DNA from: Acidimicrobiia bacterium
GTDB lineage: Bacteria; Actinomycetota; Acidimicrobiia; Acidimicrobiales; Poriferisodalaceae
Assembly (NCBI GenBank): GCA_026983855.1
Contig: JALSTE010000755.1
Span: 1 to 7,260 of the forward strand
Length of the DNA: 7,260 bases
Reading direction: 5' to 3'
Below are positions 1-6,354 of this stretch, in pieces; position 1 is the stretch's first letter, and every line of letters starts with the position of its first letter. The position numbers were made by a program, and so were the translations under genes. The notes under the pieces were generated by a model that saw only the letters and a list, made by a program, of their open reading frames with translations, was not told where the DNA came from and did not search any database.

Positions 1-1219
1 ACTTGGCGAACCAGCCGCCCAGCGGCGGTATCCCGGCCAGCGAAGAGAGGAACACCGTCATCGCCGCCGCCAGCCCCGGGGCGTAGGAGAACAGACCACC
101 GTAGGAGCTGATCTGGCCCGATCCGGTCTTGCGGGCCACGGCCATGACCACCGAGAAGGCGCCCAGGTTCATGAACGCGTAGATGATCAGGTAGATCACG
201 ACGGCCTGGAAGGCCACCGCCCCCGAGTCGGTCGACACCGCGAAGGGAACCAGCATGAACCCGGCCTGGGCCACACCGGAGTAGGCCAGCATACGGACGA
301 TGTTCTCCTGCCGCAGGGCCAGGAGGTTACCGATGGTCATGGTGAGGGTGGCCAATATCCAGAACAGGGGCTGTACGACGTCGTCGCGGCCGACGAAGGC
401 CACGAAGACCAGTTGCAGCAGGGCCACGAATCCGGCGGCCTTGGAGGCCACGGCCAGGAAGGCGGTGACCGGTGTGGGGGCTCCCTCGTAGGTGTCGGGG
501 GCCCAGGTGTGGAAGGGCACGGCCGACACCTTGAACGCGAACCCCAGCAGAACGAAAAGGATGCCGATGGTCATCAGCGGGATCGGGTCGCCCGAGCCCC
601 CCAGGGCGTCACGGATGGCGTTGAAGTTCGTGCTGCCGGACAGGCCGAACACCAGTGACATGCCGTAGAGCATCACCGCCGAGGCGAACACGCCCATCAG
701 GTAGTACTTGATGCCGGCCTCGTTGGACTTCTGCGAACCCTTGCGCCAGGCCGCCAGCATGTAGGCCGGTATGGACAGCAGCTCCAGGGCCACGAACATG
801 CTGATCAGATCGCGGGCCGACGCCATGAGGAGCATCCCCAGCAGCGACGACAACATGAGCGAGTAGTACTCGTTCTCGTAGTAGTCCCCGTCACGTATGT
901 AGTCGATGGAGATCAGAACCACGACATAGCCCGCGATGAGGAACAGGGCCTTGAGGACCAGCGAGGCGTTGTCCACCACGTAGGCGTCGCCGAACAGGGA
1001 GCGGTCGGCCCCGTCCACCGCCAGGGTGAGGATCGGAACCAGGGCACCCAGCAACCCGAACCCGGCCACGGTGGGAATGAACGTCCGGAATCTCTCCTCG
1101 TCGATGACGTCGAGGAGGATGATCACCAGGATCGCGCCCAGCAGCACCACCTCGGGCGCCAGGGCGTGCCAGTCGACCGCCGGTCGGGAGAACGCGCCGA
1201 GAACGGCGACGAGGGTCAT
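1..1219 (-). CDS. nuoN: NADH-quinone oxidoreductase subunit N (3' end cut by window edge)
   Basis: NuoN is one of three antiporter-like membrane subunits of complex I and contributes a proton channel next to NuoK. The window holds the first 406 residues; the family usually has about 480-550, so the C-terminus lies beyond base 1. The start ATG is at 1219-1217, four bases after the nuoM stop, with a GGAGG eight bases upstream. The translation is multi-spanning and hydrophobic. Recognised motifs are ALELLSIPAYML (Glu146), EAGIKYYLMG (Lys171), FAFKVSAVPFHTWAPDTYEG (Lys230), ASKAAGF (Lys260) and PPLGGWFAK (Lys406). By motif alignment these match E. coli Glu133, Lys158, Lys217, Lys247 and Lys395. 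The pumping residues are therefore intact. One oddity is QENIVRMLAYSGVAQAGF (from residue 304), where the family usually has a Lys before the Arg and often a His where Gln318 stands. Family assignment is certain; the sequence has no frameshift within the window. Confidence 0.97.
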   Translation of the reverse strand, partial: MTLVAVLGAFSRPAVDWHALAPEVVLLGAILVIILLDVIDEERFRTFIPTVAGFGLLGALVPILTLAVDGADRSLFGDAYVVDNASLVLKALFLIAGYVVVLISIDYIRDGDYYENEYYSLMLSSLLGMLLMASARDLISMFVALELLSIPAYMLAAWRKGSQKSNEAGIKYYLMGVFASAVMLYGMSLVFGLSGSTNFNAIRDALGGSGDPIPLMTIGILFVLLGFAFKVSAVPFHTWAPDTYEGAPTPVTAFLAVASKAAGFVALLQLVFVAFVGRDDVVQPLFWILATLTMTIGNLLALRQENIVRMLAYSGVAQAGFMLVPFAVSTDSGAVAFQAVVIYLIIYAFMNLGAFSVVMAVARKTGSGQISSYGGLFSYAPGLAAAMTVFLSSLAGIPPLGGWFAK

Positions 1220-1223
1220 GGCG

Positions 1224-2783
1224 TCAGCCTCCGATTCCCGCGGCCATGGTGCCGACCAGTTTCACCACGGCCCCGTCGGTCACGTGGAACAGCAACTGTG
1301 GATAGACACCGAGAACGACGAAGGCCAGGATGAACGGCAACCAGGCGACCCACTCGTAGACGTTGACGTCGGCGATGGCCACGTCGGCGAACTCCGCCTT
1401 GGGCTCACCGAACGCCGTGCGCTGATACAGCCACAGCAGATAGCCGGCGGCGAGAATGGTACCCAGGGCGGCGATGACCATGTAGGTACGGAACAGGGGC
1501 TGGGAGAGCCCGAATCCCGGGTTGTAGGAGGCCAGGATGGCGGGGAACTCACCCCAGAATCCGGCCAGGCCCGGCAACCCCAGAGAGGCCATGGTGGCCA
1601 GGCCCAGGATCCAACCCATGCGGGGTGCCGACTTCAGCAGGCCGCCGAGGCGGGAGATCTCCAGGGTGTGGTACCGCTCCTTCACCGAACCAGCCACGAA
1701 GAACAGGATTCCGGTGATCAGACCGTGGGCCACCATTCCGAAGATGGCGGCATTGATGCCGAAGCTGGTGAGGGTGGAGATGCCGAGCATCACGAACCCC
1801 ATGTGGGCCACGGAGGAGAAGGCGATGAGCCGCTTCATGTCCGACTGGGCCAGACACCCGAGGGCGCCGTAGATGATGCCGATCACCGCCAGGAGGGCGA
1901 TGTAGGGGGCCCACTGCCGGGCGGCGTCGGGCAGGATCGGCAGGGCGATGCGGACGAAGCCGTAGGTGCCCAGCTTCAGGAGCACGGCCGCCAGCAGCAC
2001 CGAACCCACGGTGGGGGCCTGGGTGTGGGCATCGGGCAACCAGGTGTGGAACGGGAAGATCGGAACCTTGATGCCGAAGCCCATGAACATCCCCCCGAAG
2101 ATCCACACCGCGGTGGTCGAGGAGATGGCGGTGGCCGCCACCGGCAGGGCCCTCATGTCGAAGGTGTTGGCCTGCCCCCCCGCCAGGGTGCCATCGGCGA
2201 GGAAGTACAGGGCCACGAAGCTCACGATCATCAGGGCCGAACCCAGGAGGGTGAACAGGAAGAACTTGAGCGAGGCGTACTTGCGCTGAGGTCCACCCCA
2301 CACCCCGATGAGGAAGTACATCGGCAGCAGCACCAGCTCGAAGAACACGAAGAACAAGATGAGGTCCTGGGCCACGAAGCTCCCGTTCATCCCCGTGGAC
2401 AGGATCAGGATCAGGATCAGGAACGCCTTGGCGTTGCCCGGATCGGGAATGTGCTTCCAGCTGTAGATGATGCACAGCGGAACCACCGCCGCCGACAGGG
2501 CCAGCAGGGGTAGTGAGATGCCGTCGACCCCGATGATGTAACGACTGTTGATCACATCGATCCAGGAGCTGTCGACCAGGAACTGGAGTTCCGACGTCCG
2601 GTCGTAGTTGAACTGGACCAACACGTAGACGGCGGTGGCGAGGGTGGCCAGGGAGGTCACCAGGGCCACACCCTTGTGCAGTTCCTCCTGGGCACGAGGA
2701 ATGGCGAGCATGACCACCACCCCGGCAAGGGGTAGGAACACGGTCAGTGACAGCGCCCAGGCGTTGAAACCCGTTGCTTCCAT
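1224..2783 (-). CDS. nuoM: NADH-quinone oxidoreductase subunit M
   Basis: NuoM is the middle antiporter-like proton-pumping subunit of the complex I membrane arm. The gene encodes 519 residues, near the usual 500-520. The ATG at 2783 is chosen because it sits 11 bases after the nuoL stop with GGGAG seven bases before it; further upstream the frame runs inside nuoL. Motifs seen: FFELVLLPMYFLIGVWGG (Glu149, E. coli Glu144), IKVPIFPFHTWLPDAHTQAP (Lys239, His246), LLKLGTYG (Lys270), DMKRLIAFSSVAHMGF (His327), FGMVAHGL (His353) and AGFWGEFPAIL (Glu412, matching E. coli Glu407, the terminal residue used in NuoM in place of the Lys found in NuoL and NuoN). All channel residues are present. Residues 122-128 alternate Leu and Ile and are encoded by a short hexamer repeat. 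The gene ends in TGA at 1226-1224, four bases before nuoN. I see no defect. Confidence 0.98.
   Translation of the reverse strand: MEATGFNAWALSLTVFLPLAGVVVMLAIPRAQEELHKGVALVTSLATLATAVYVLVQFNYDRTSELQFLVDSSWIDVINSRYIIGVDGISLPLLALSAAVVPLCIIYSWKHIPDPGNAKAFLILILILSTGMNGSFVAQDLILFFVFFELVLLPMYFLIGVWGGPQRKYASLKFFLFTLLGSALMIVSFVALYFLADGTLAGGQANTFDMRALPVAATAISSTTAVWIFGGMFMGFGIKVPIFPFHTWLPDAHTQAPTVGSVLLAAVLLKLGTYGFVRIALPILPDAARQWAPYIALLAVIGIIYGALGCLAQSDMKRLIAFSSVAHMGFVMLGISTLTSFGINAAIFGMVAHGLITGILFFVAGSVKERYHTLEISRLGGLLKSAPRMGWILGLATMASLGLPGLAGFWGEFPAILASYNPGFGLSQPLFRTYMVIAALGTILAAGYLLWLYQRTAFGEPKAEFADVAIADVNVYEWVAWLPFILAFVVLGVYPQLLFHVTDGAVVKLVGTMAAGIGG
1228..1232 (-). promoter_or_regulatory. Ribosome binding site of nuoN
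   Basis: A perfect GGAGG lies 8 bases before the ATG at 1219. It is embedded in the last Gly-Gly codons of nuoM, so nuoN translation is likely coupled to the end of nuoM. It fixes the nuoN start. Confidence 0.8.
2401..2422 (-). repeat. Hexanucleotide tandem repeat inside nuoM
   Basis: On the plus strand AGGATC occurs three times in tandem followed by a partial AGGA. On the coding strand this encodes the alternating Leu-Ile stretch at about residues 122-128 of NuoM, inside a predicted membrane helix. Slippage by one unit would add or remove two residues and keep the frame. It is probably a consequence of codon choice for a repetitive hydrophobic segment. Confidence 0.75.
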
Positions 2784-2790
2784 CGAGTAA

Positions 2791-2795
2791 CTCCC
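2791..2795 (-). promoter_or_regulatory. Ribosome binding site of nuoM
   Basis: GGGAG, whose first base is the last base of the nuoL TAG stop, stands 7 bases before the nuoM ATG at 2783. A ribosome finishing nuoL would be sitting on it, so reinitiation at nuoM is plausible. Confidence 0.75.
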
Positions 2796-4957
2796 TAGAT
2801 GACGATCGTGAAGATGATGGCCAGCACCGCGGCGGCTCCGAACAGGAGCGAGCCGTACTGCTGGACACGGCCGGACTGGATGACTCTCAAACCTTCGCCC
2901 GTCGCCTCGGCCCCGGAACTGAGTCCGTTCACGGTGCCGTCGACGACGCCCTGGTCGATGTTCGTGTAGACCCAGCGCCCCGTCTCGCGGGCGCTCTCGC
3001 CGACGAGATTGACGATGCGGTCGATCACGTTCTGGTTGACCCAGTAAGCCGCCTGGGCCACCGGACCCCGGACCCCGCGGGCGATGATTCCCGTGTAGAG
3101 GTGATCGAGGTAGTACTTGTTGACCAGGAACGTGTATCCCCTGCGGGCCCACACACTCTGCTCGGTGAGGCCATGGGGACCCAACCGCCGCCAGTAGTAG
3201 AGGTACACGGCGAGGATGCCACCGAGGGCCAGGGCCAGGCCGGTGAGGGCCAACCCCAGGGAGGGGGCGGCCACGCTGAACGTGGAGAACTGGTCGAGGT
3301 ACCTCACCGGTTCGGCGTAGGTCTCGATGAGGTGGGCGGCGCCACCCAGACCGATCTTGTCGGCGACGGCGGAGGGGAGGTTCACCAGACCGCCCAGGAC
3401 GGCACCACCAGCCAGGATCCACAGGGGCCCGGTTATCAGGGCCGGGGACTCGTGGGGGGTTCCGTGGCCCCGGTACTCACCCCAGAACGTGTACCAGATG
3501 ACCCGGGTCATGTAGGCGGCGGTCATGAACGCCACCAGCAGCCCGAAGAACAGCATCAGGGGATAACCGCTCTGCTGACCCCTCATGGCGCCGACCAGAA
3601 TCTCGTCCTTGGACCAGAATCCGGCCAGGGGGAACACCCCGGCCAGGGCCAGGCTGGCCAGCACGAAGGTCTTGTAGGTGTGGGGCATGACCTTGCGCAG
3701 GCCGCCCATCTCCCTCATGTCGAAGGTGTGGTGGGAGGCGTGGCTGACCGAGCCGGCGCCGAGGAACAGACAAGCCTTGAACAGGGCGTGGGTGAACAGG
3801 TGGAAGATGGCCGCGGTCCAGGCCCCCACCCCCAGGGCCATGACCATGTAGCCGAGCTGGGAGATGGTGCTGTAGGCCAGAACCTTCTTGATGTCCCACT
3901 GCACGAAGGCCAGGGCCGCGGCCATGAAGGCCGTGAACCCCCCCAGCAGGGCCAGACCGTTGATGGACGAGGTGCCGATGGAGTAGCCCTCGTAGAACAC
4001 CGGGTACAGGCGGGCCACCATGTAGACGCCGGCCACGACCATGGTGGCGGCGTGGATCAGGGCCGACACCGGGGTGGGACCGGCCATGGCGTCGGGTAGC
4101 CAGGTGTGGAGGGGGAACTGGCCCGACTTGGACATCACCGCCGCGGTGAGGGAGCCGGCGGCCGCCAACAGGAGCAGATGGCGGATCTGACCCGAGGCGG
4201 CCATCTCGTTTATGACCGGAACCTCGAAGGAGCCGGCGGCGAAGTACAGGATGATCATGCCGACCAGGAGACCCACGTCACCCACCCGGTTGGTCATGAA
4301 CGCCTTCATGGCCGCGTTTGAGTTGTCGAGGGACTCCCACCAGTGGCCGATCAGGACGAAGGACGAGACCCCGACCAACTCCCAACCCACGATCATCTGG
4401 ATGATGTTCTGGGAGAGGACGAAGAACAGCATCGCGGCGCTGAAGAACGACAGGAACGCGTAGTAGTGGGTGTAGCGCTCGTCACCCCTCACGTACTCGA
4501 TGGAGTAGATGTGCACCAGCAGGGAGACGGTGGAGACCACGAAGAGCAGGGTCACCGACAGACCGTCCACGAGGGTTCCGATACGGAAGTTCTCGCCGGC
4601 GTTGCTCCACCAGGTGGCCGAACGGATCACCGGCTGGGCCACCGCCTCGTGTCCGGCCTCGGCCCCGGTTTCGCCCTCGGCGGCCAGAACCACGGGTGAT
4701 GCGGGGTCTCCCGCCGTGCCCACACCGGCGGCGGCCGTCTCGTGGGTGGTGGCCCCGGCCTCGGTGGCGGGGGTGACGTCGTCGACGCGGTTGATCCAGC
4801 CGAAGACGGCCACCAGTGAGAGCACCCACACCACGGCCAGAACCGGCACACCGATGTAGTGGGCTCCCTGACCCCCCTTGATCCTCTTGCCGAACAACAG
4901 GATCGCCAGGAAGGACAGGCCCGGCAACAACGGGATGAGATAGGCGTTCTCCAGCAT
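2795..4957 (-). CDS. nuoL: NADH-quinone oxidoreductase subunit L
   Basis: NuoL is the distal antiporter-like proton-pumping subunit and carries the long lateral helix that runs along the membrane arm. The gene encodes 720 residues, about 100 more than E. coli NuoL (613). Motifs: QMIVGWELVGVSSFVLIGHW (Glu193, E. coli Glu144), SKSGQFPLHTWLPDAM (Lys277, E. coli Lys229), IHAATMVVAGVY (His302), DIKKVLAYSTISQLGYM (Lys357), HLFTHALFKACLFLG (His386, His390, Lys394) and GFWSKDEIL (Lys450, E. coli Lys399). Residues from about 600 form the lateral amphipathic helix region, and the last ~18 residues form the final membrane anchor. The extra length comes partly from an Ala/Gly/Thr/Glu-rich insertion at about residues 62-110. 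The start at 4957 is preceded by GAGGAAG. The same frame is open about 24 codons further upstream but offers no ATG, GTG or TTG. The stop is TAG, unlike the TGA of its neighbours. Confidence 0.98.
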   Translation of the reverse strand: MLENAYLIPLLPGLSFLAILLFGKRIKGGQGAHYIGVPVLAVVWVLSLVAVFGWINRVDDVTPATEAGATTHETAAAGVGTAGDPASPVVLAAEGETGAEAGHEAVAQPVIRSATWWSNAGENFRIGTLVDGLSVTLLFVVSTVSLLVHIYSIEYVRGDERYTHYYAFLSFFSAAMLFFVLSQNIIQMIVGWELVGVSSFVLIGHWWESLDNSNAAMKAFMTNRVGDVGLLVGMIILYFAAGSFEVPVINEMAASGQIRHLLLLAAAGSLTAAVMSKSGQFPLHTWLPDAMAGPTPVSALIHAATMVVAGVYMVARLYPVFYEGYSIGTSSINGLALLGGFTAFMAAALAFVQWDIKKVLAYSTISQLGYMVMALGVGAWTAAIFHLFTHALFKACLFLGAGSVSHASHHTFDMREMGGLRKVMPHTYKTFVLASLALAGVFPLAGFWSKDEILVGAMRGQQSGYPLMLFFGLLVAFMTAAYMTRVIWYTFWGEYRGHGTPHESPALITGPLWILAGGAVLGGLVNLPSAVADKIGLGGAAHLIETYAEPVRYLDQFSTFSVAAPSLGLALTGLALALGGILAVYLYYWRRLGPHGLTEQSVWARRGYTFLVNKYYLDHLYTGIIARGVRGPVAQAAYWVNQNVIDRIVNLVGESARETGRWVYTNIDQGVVDGTVNGLSSGAEATGEGLRVIQSGRVQQYGSLLFGAAAVLAIIFTIVI
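4628..4774 (-). other. Low-complexity insertion in the first loop of NuoL
   Basis: This stretch encodes about residues 62-110 of NuoL and is dominated by Ala, Gly, Thr, Glu and Val, with no membrane-helix character. It lies between the second hydrophobic segment and the IGTLVDGLS motif that starts the conserved core. Comparing the conserved Glu (193 here, 144 in E. coli) gives a net gain of 49 residues before that point. It is probably a disordered loop on the outer face of the membrane. The boundaries are approximate. Confidence 0.7.
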
Positions 4958-5025
4958 CAGGCTTCCTCGACGGGAGTGATCGTCGGGATCGGGGGGGTGG
5001 GGGTGGGCGTGGACATCGTGCTCAT
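4957..5025 (-). CDS. Possible 22-residue peptide between nuoK and nuoL
   Basis: A 22-codon open frame exactly fills the spacer between nuoK and nuoL. Its ATG (5025-5023) overlaps the nuoK stop as ATGA, and its TGA (4959-4957) overlaps the nuoL start as TGATG, the same junction type used at nuoH/I and nuoI/J. The predicted peptide begins MSTMSTPTPTPP and ends ITPVEEA. It is Thr/Pro-rich with no membrane helix, no Cys and no known domain that I recognise. No Shine-Dalgarno sequence is well placed before it (GAGGA is about 18 bases away), so translation would depend on coupling to nuoK. A second in-frame ATG lies at 5016. It could be a coupling device that carries ribosomes from nuoK to nuoL, a small structural peptide, or chance in stop-poor GC-rich DNA. 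It contains a run of seven C on the coding strand, so a one-base sequencing error would destroy it. Confidence 0.35.
   Translation of the reverse strand: MSTMSTPTPTPPIPTITPVEEA
4962..4968 (-). promoter_or_regulatory. Ribosome binding site of nuoL
   Basis: GAGGAAG lies 4 bases (7 from the GAGG core) before the ATG at 4957. It supports that ATG as the true nuoL start. It also encodes the Glu-Glu-Ala end of the small open frame upstream, so translation of that frame would pass across this site. Confidence 0.8.
4991..5007 (+). other. G-rich tract with quadruplex potential
   Basis: The plus strand, which is the template strand for nuo transcription, has runs of 7, 5 and 3 G separated by single T bases. 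The 7-G run can supply two tracts, giving four tracts of at least three G with short loops. It sits in the nuoK-nuoL spacer and corresponds to the Thr-Pro codons of the small open frame. A role is not shown; it may simply reflect Pro and Thr codons. Confidence 0.45.
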
Positions 5026-5321
5026 CCGTGCATCAGGTCCAGTTCCTCGACGTCGATGTTCGAGCGGTTCCGGTAGATCAGCAGCACCAGGGCCAGGCCC
5101 ACACCGACCTCGGCGGCGGCGATGGCGATGATGAACAGGGCGAACACCTGCCCGCTGATCGAGCCCACCATCAGGCCGAACGTGAGGAGATTGATGTTCA
5201 CGGCGTTGAGCATGAGCTCGATGGACATGAGCACCATGACCGCGTTGCGCCGGGCGAGCACTCCGTACACCCCGGTGCAGAAGAGGACGGCCCCGAGGAT
5301 CAGGAACTGGTTGACGAGCAT
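5022..5321 (-). CDS. nuoK: NADH-quinone oxidoreductase subunit K
   Basis: NuoK is a small three-helix membrane subunit homologous to MrpC that forms part of the proton path between the quinone-binding region and NuoN. The gene encodes 99 residues, the typical length. Three hydrophobic segments lie at about 4-23, 28-50 and 58-83. The two functionally important buried glutamates are seen as Glu35 in MSIELMLNAVNINLL and Glu71 in IAAAEVGVGLALVL, matching E. coli Glu36 and Glu72. The ATG at 5321 is two bases after the nuoJ stop, with AGGAAGGA ending six bases before it. The C-terminus IDVEELDLMHG is hydrophilic and ends in TGA at 5024-5022, where an overlapping ATGA starts the 22-codon open frame. 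The next recognised gene, nuoL, starts 64 bases further on. Confidence 0.98.
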   Translation of the reverse strand: MLVNQFLILGAVLFCTGVYGVLARRNAVMVLMSIELMLNAVNINLLTFGLMVGSISGQVFALFIIAIAAAEVGVGLALVLLIYRNRSNIDVEELDLMHG

Positions 5322-5323
5322 CT

Positions 5324-5818
5324 TCAGTCCTTCCTGGCCAGTACGACCGCACCGATCAGGGCGGCCAGAAGCAGTACCGAGACGGCTTCGAAGGGGATGA
5401 GGTAGGTGGAGAACACCGAATCGCCCACGTCCGCGGTCCGGTAGATGACGGGATTGCGGGGCAACTCAGCGGCGTGGAAGGCGTCCACGAGGGCGTAGAC
5501 GAGGACCGCCGCCAGGGCCGTGGCCACACCGAGGGCCACCGGCCACTGCTTCCCGGTCAGGTCATCGAGGTGGCCGAGGGGGGCCCGGGTGAGCATGATC
5601 CCGAACAGGAACAGCACCATCACCGCCCCGATGTAGACGAGAAACTGGGTGGTGGCCACGAACTCCGCGGTGAGCATCACGTACAGGGCGCCCAAACCGG
5701 CCAGAACCGCCACCAGGTACAGGGCGGCGTGGACGATGTTGCGGGTGGTGACGGTCCTCACGGCCGAGAGGGCCACGATCGAGGCGATGAACGCGAATGC
5801 GATGTTCTGGGCGACCAT
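5324..5818 (-). CDS. nuoJ: NADH-quinone oxidoreductase subunit J
   Basis: NuoJ is a five-helix membrane subunit of complex I placed between NuoH, NuoA and NuoK. Its third helix carries a pi-bulge thought to take part in coupling quinone chemistry to pumping. The gene encodes 164 residues, within the usual 160-200. The key family motif is EFVATTQFLVYIGAVMVLFL at residues 52-71, comparable to EFLAVIQVVVYAGAIMVLF of E. coli, with Tyr62 and Gly64 in the expected places. The C-terminus LIPFEAVSVLLLAALIGAVV (140-159) is the last helix, followed by ARKD. The start is the ATG at 5818, which shares its A with the nuoI stop (TGATG). A longer reading of the same frame extends back into nuoI but would overlap it by 75 bases and lacks family similarity. 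An AAGAAGG about 10 bases upstream is a weak ribosome binding site, so coupling to nuoI is likely. Confidence 0.97.
   Translation of the reverse strand: MVAQNIAFAFIASIVALSAVRTVTTRNIVHAALYLVAVLAGLGALYVMLTAEFVATTQFLVYIGAVMVLFLFGIMLTRAPLGHLDDLTGKQWPVALGVATALAAVLVYALVDAFHAAELPRNPVIYRTADVGDSVFSTYLIPFEAVSVLLLAALIGAVVLARKD
5328..5335 (-). promoter_or_regulatory. Ribosome binding site of nuoK
   Basis: AGGAAGGA lies 6 bases before the nuoK ATG at 5321 and forms the last sense codons of nuoJ (Arg-Lys-Asp). It confirms the nuoK start and suggests coupled translation. Confidence 0.75.
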
Positions 5819-6354
5819 CAGCGCGGTACCTTCTTCACCTTCTGCTCCGAGCCCGCCTCGTATGGTTCGAAATCGGGGACGGTCTCGAACCACTCACCCA
5901 ACCTGGTCTTGTCGTGGAGCAGGTCGGCGATCCGGGGCTCGCTGTACTCGTACTCGGGGGACCAGAACAGGGCGTCGAAGGGGCACACCTCCACACAGAT
6001 CCCGCAGTACATGCACAGGGCGAAATCGATGTCGAAGCGATCCAGCTTGTTGACGTTACGGGGCTTGCCGCCGGCCCGCCGCGGAGGGGCCTTGATCTTG
6101 TGACCCTCGATGTAGATGCACCAGTCGGGACACGACCGCGAGCACAGCATGCACGCCGTGCAGTTGTCCTCCTTGAGGGCTATGACCCCGCGGGCCCGGT
6201 CCGGGGGGGCCTCCTTCTCGTGGGGATACTGCACGGTGACCGCCCCCCGGGTGGGGGCCGGTACGGGCTTGCGGAGACCGTCGGGGAACATGGTCTGCAG
6301 TCCGGTGCGGGCCGTTATCTGCAGCCCCTTGACGAATCCGGGCATCTTGGCCAT
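5818..6354 (-). CDS. nuoI: NADH-quinone oxidoreductase subunit I, two 4Fe-4S ferredoxin-type protein
   Basis: NuoI carries clusters N6a and N6b, which pass electrons through the peripheral arm towards cluster N2 in NuoB and then quinone. The gene encodes 178 residues. Two complete CxxCxxCxxxCP motifs are seen: CTACMLCSRSCP (Cys65, 68, 71, 75) and CMYCGICVEVCP (Cys114, 117, 120, 124). A further Cys79 lies in CPDWCIYIEGHK. The N-terminus (GLQITARTGLQTMF) is the amphipathic part that contacts the membrane arm. Family-typical stretches are VTVQYPHEKEAPPDRARGVI and RFDIDFALCMYC. The tail after residue 155 is charged (ending EQKVKKVPR). The start is the ATG at 6354, sharing its A with the nuoH stop, with AAGGTGG seven bases before; the frame extends upstream inside nuoH and that part is not related. 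The wording CPDWCIYI and CPFDALFWSPEYEYSE resembles, from memory, actinobacterial NuoI of complexes without nuoEFG. Confidence 0.98.
   Translation of the reverse strand: MAKMPGFVKGLQITARTGLQTMFPDGLRKPVPAPTRGAVTVQYPHEKEAPPDRARGVIALKEDNCTACMLCSRSCPDWCIYIEGHKIKAPPRRAGGKPRNVNKLDRFDIDFALCMYCGICVEVCPFDALFWSPEYEYSEPRIADLLHDKTRLGEWFETVPDFEPYEAGSEQKVKKVPR

Noticed and set aside
1026..2513. 495-codon plus-strand open frame opposite nuoM and the start of nuoN
   Set aside because: Its product is a Gly/Gln/His/Asp/Glu-rich low-complexity string with no recognisable domain, as expected from reading the complement of a GC-rich membrane protein gene. NuoM on the other strand is unmistakable.
1549..2868. 439-codon minus-strand frame overlapping nuoM out of phase
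   Set aside because: It overlaps nearly all of nuoM in another frame, is Arg/Pro/His-rich and has no family similarity.
2784..3422. Upstream extension of the nuoM frame giving a 732-residue protein
   Set aside because: The extra 213 residues read through nuoL in the wrong phase and are Arg/Pro-rich. The ATG at 2783 has a ribosome site and gives the usual NuoM length.
2774..4099. 441-codon plus-strand open frame opposite nuoL
   Set aside because: Same shadow effect: a polar, repetitive composition without family motifs, directly opposite the highly conserved nuoL core.
4958..5021. Terminator or internal promoter in the nuoK-nuoL spacer
   Set aside because: I see no hairpin followed by a T run on the coding strand and no convincing -10/-35 pair in this C-rich stretch.
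4958..5031. NuoL frame continuing open upstream of its ATG into the spacer
   Set aside because: The frame is open back to about 5031 but contains no ATG, GTG or TTG, so it cannot begin translation there unless the C run is miscounted.
5819..5893. Upstream extension of nuoJ into nuoI
   Set aside because: The 25 extra residues are Arg/Gly/Glu-rich and unlike the NuoJ N-terminal helix. The ATG at 5818 fits the TGATG junction pattern of the operon.
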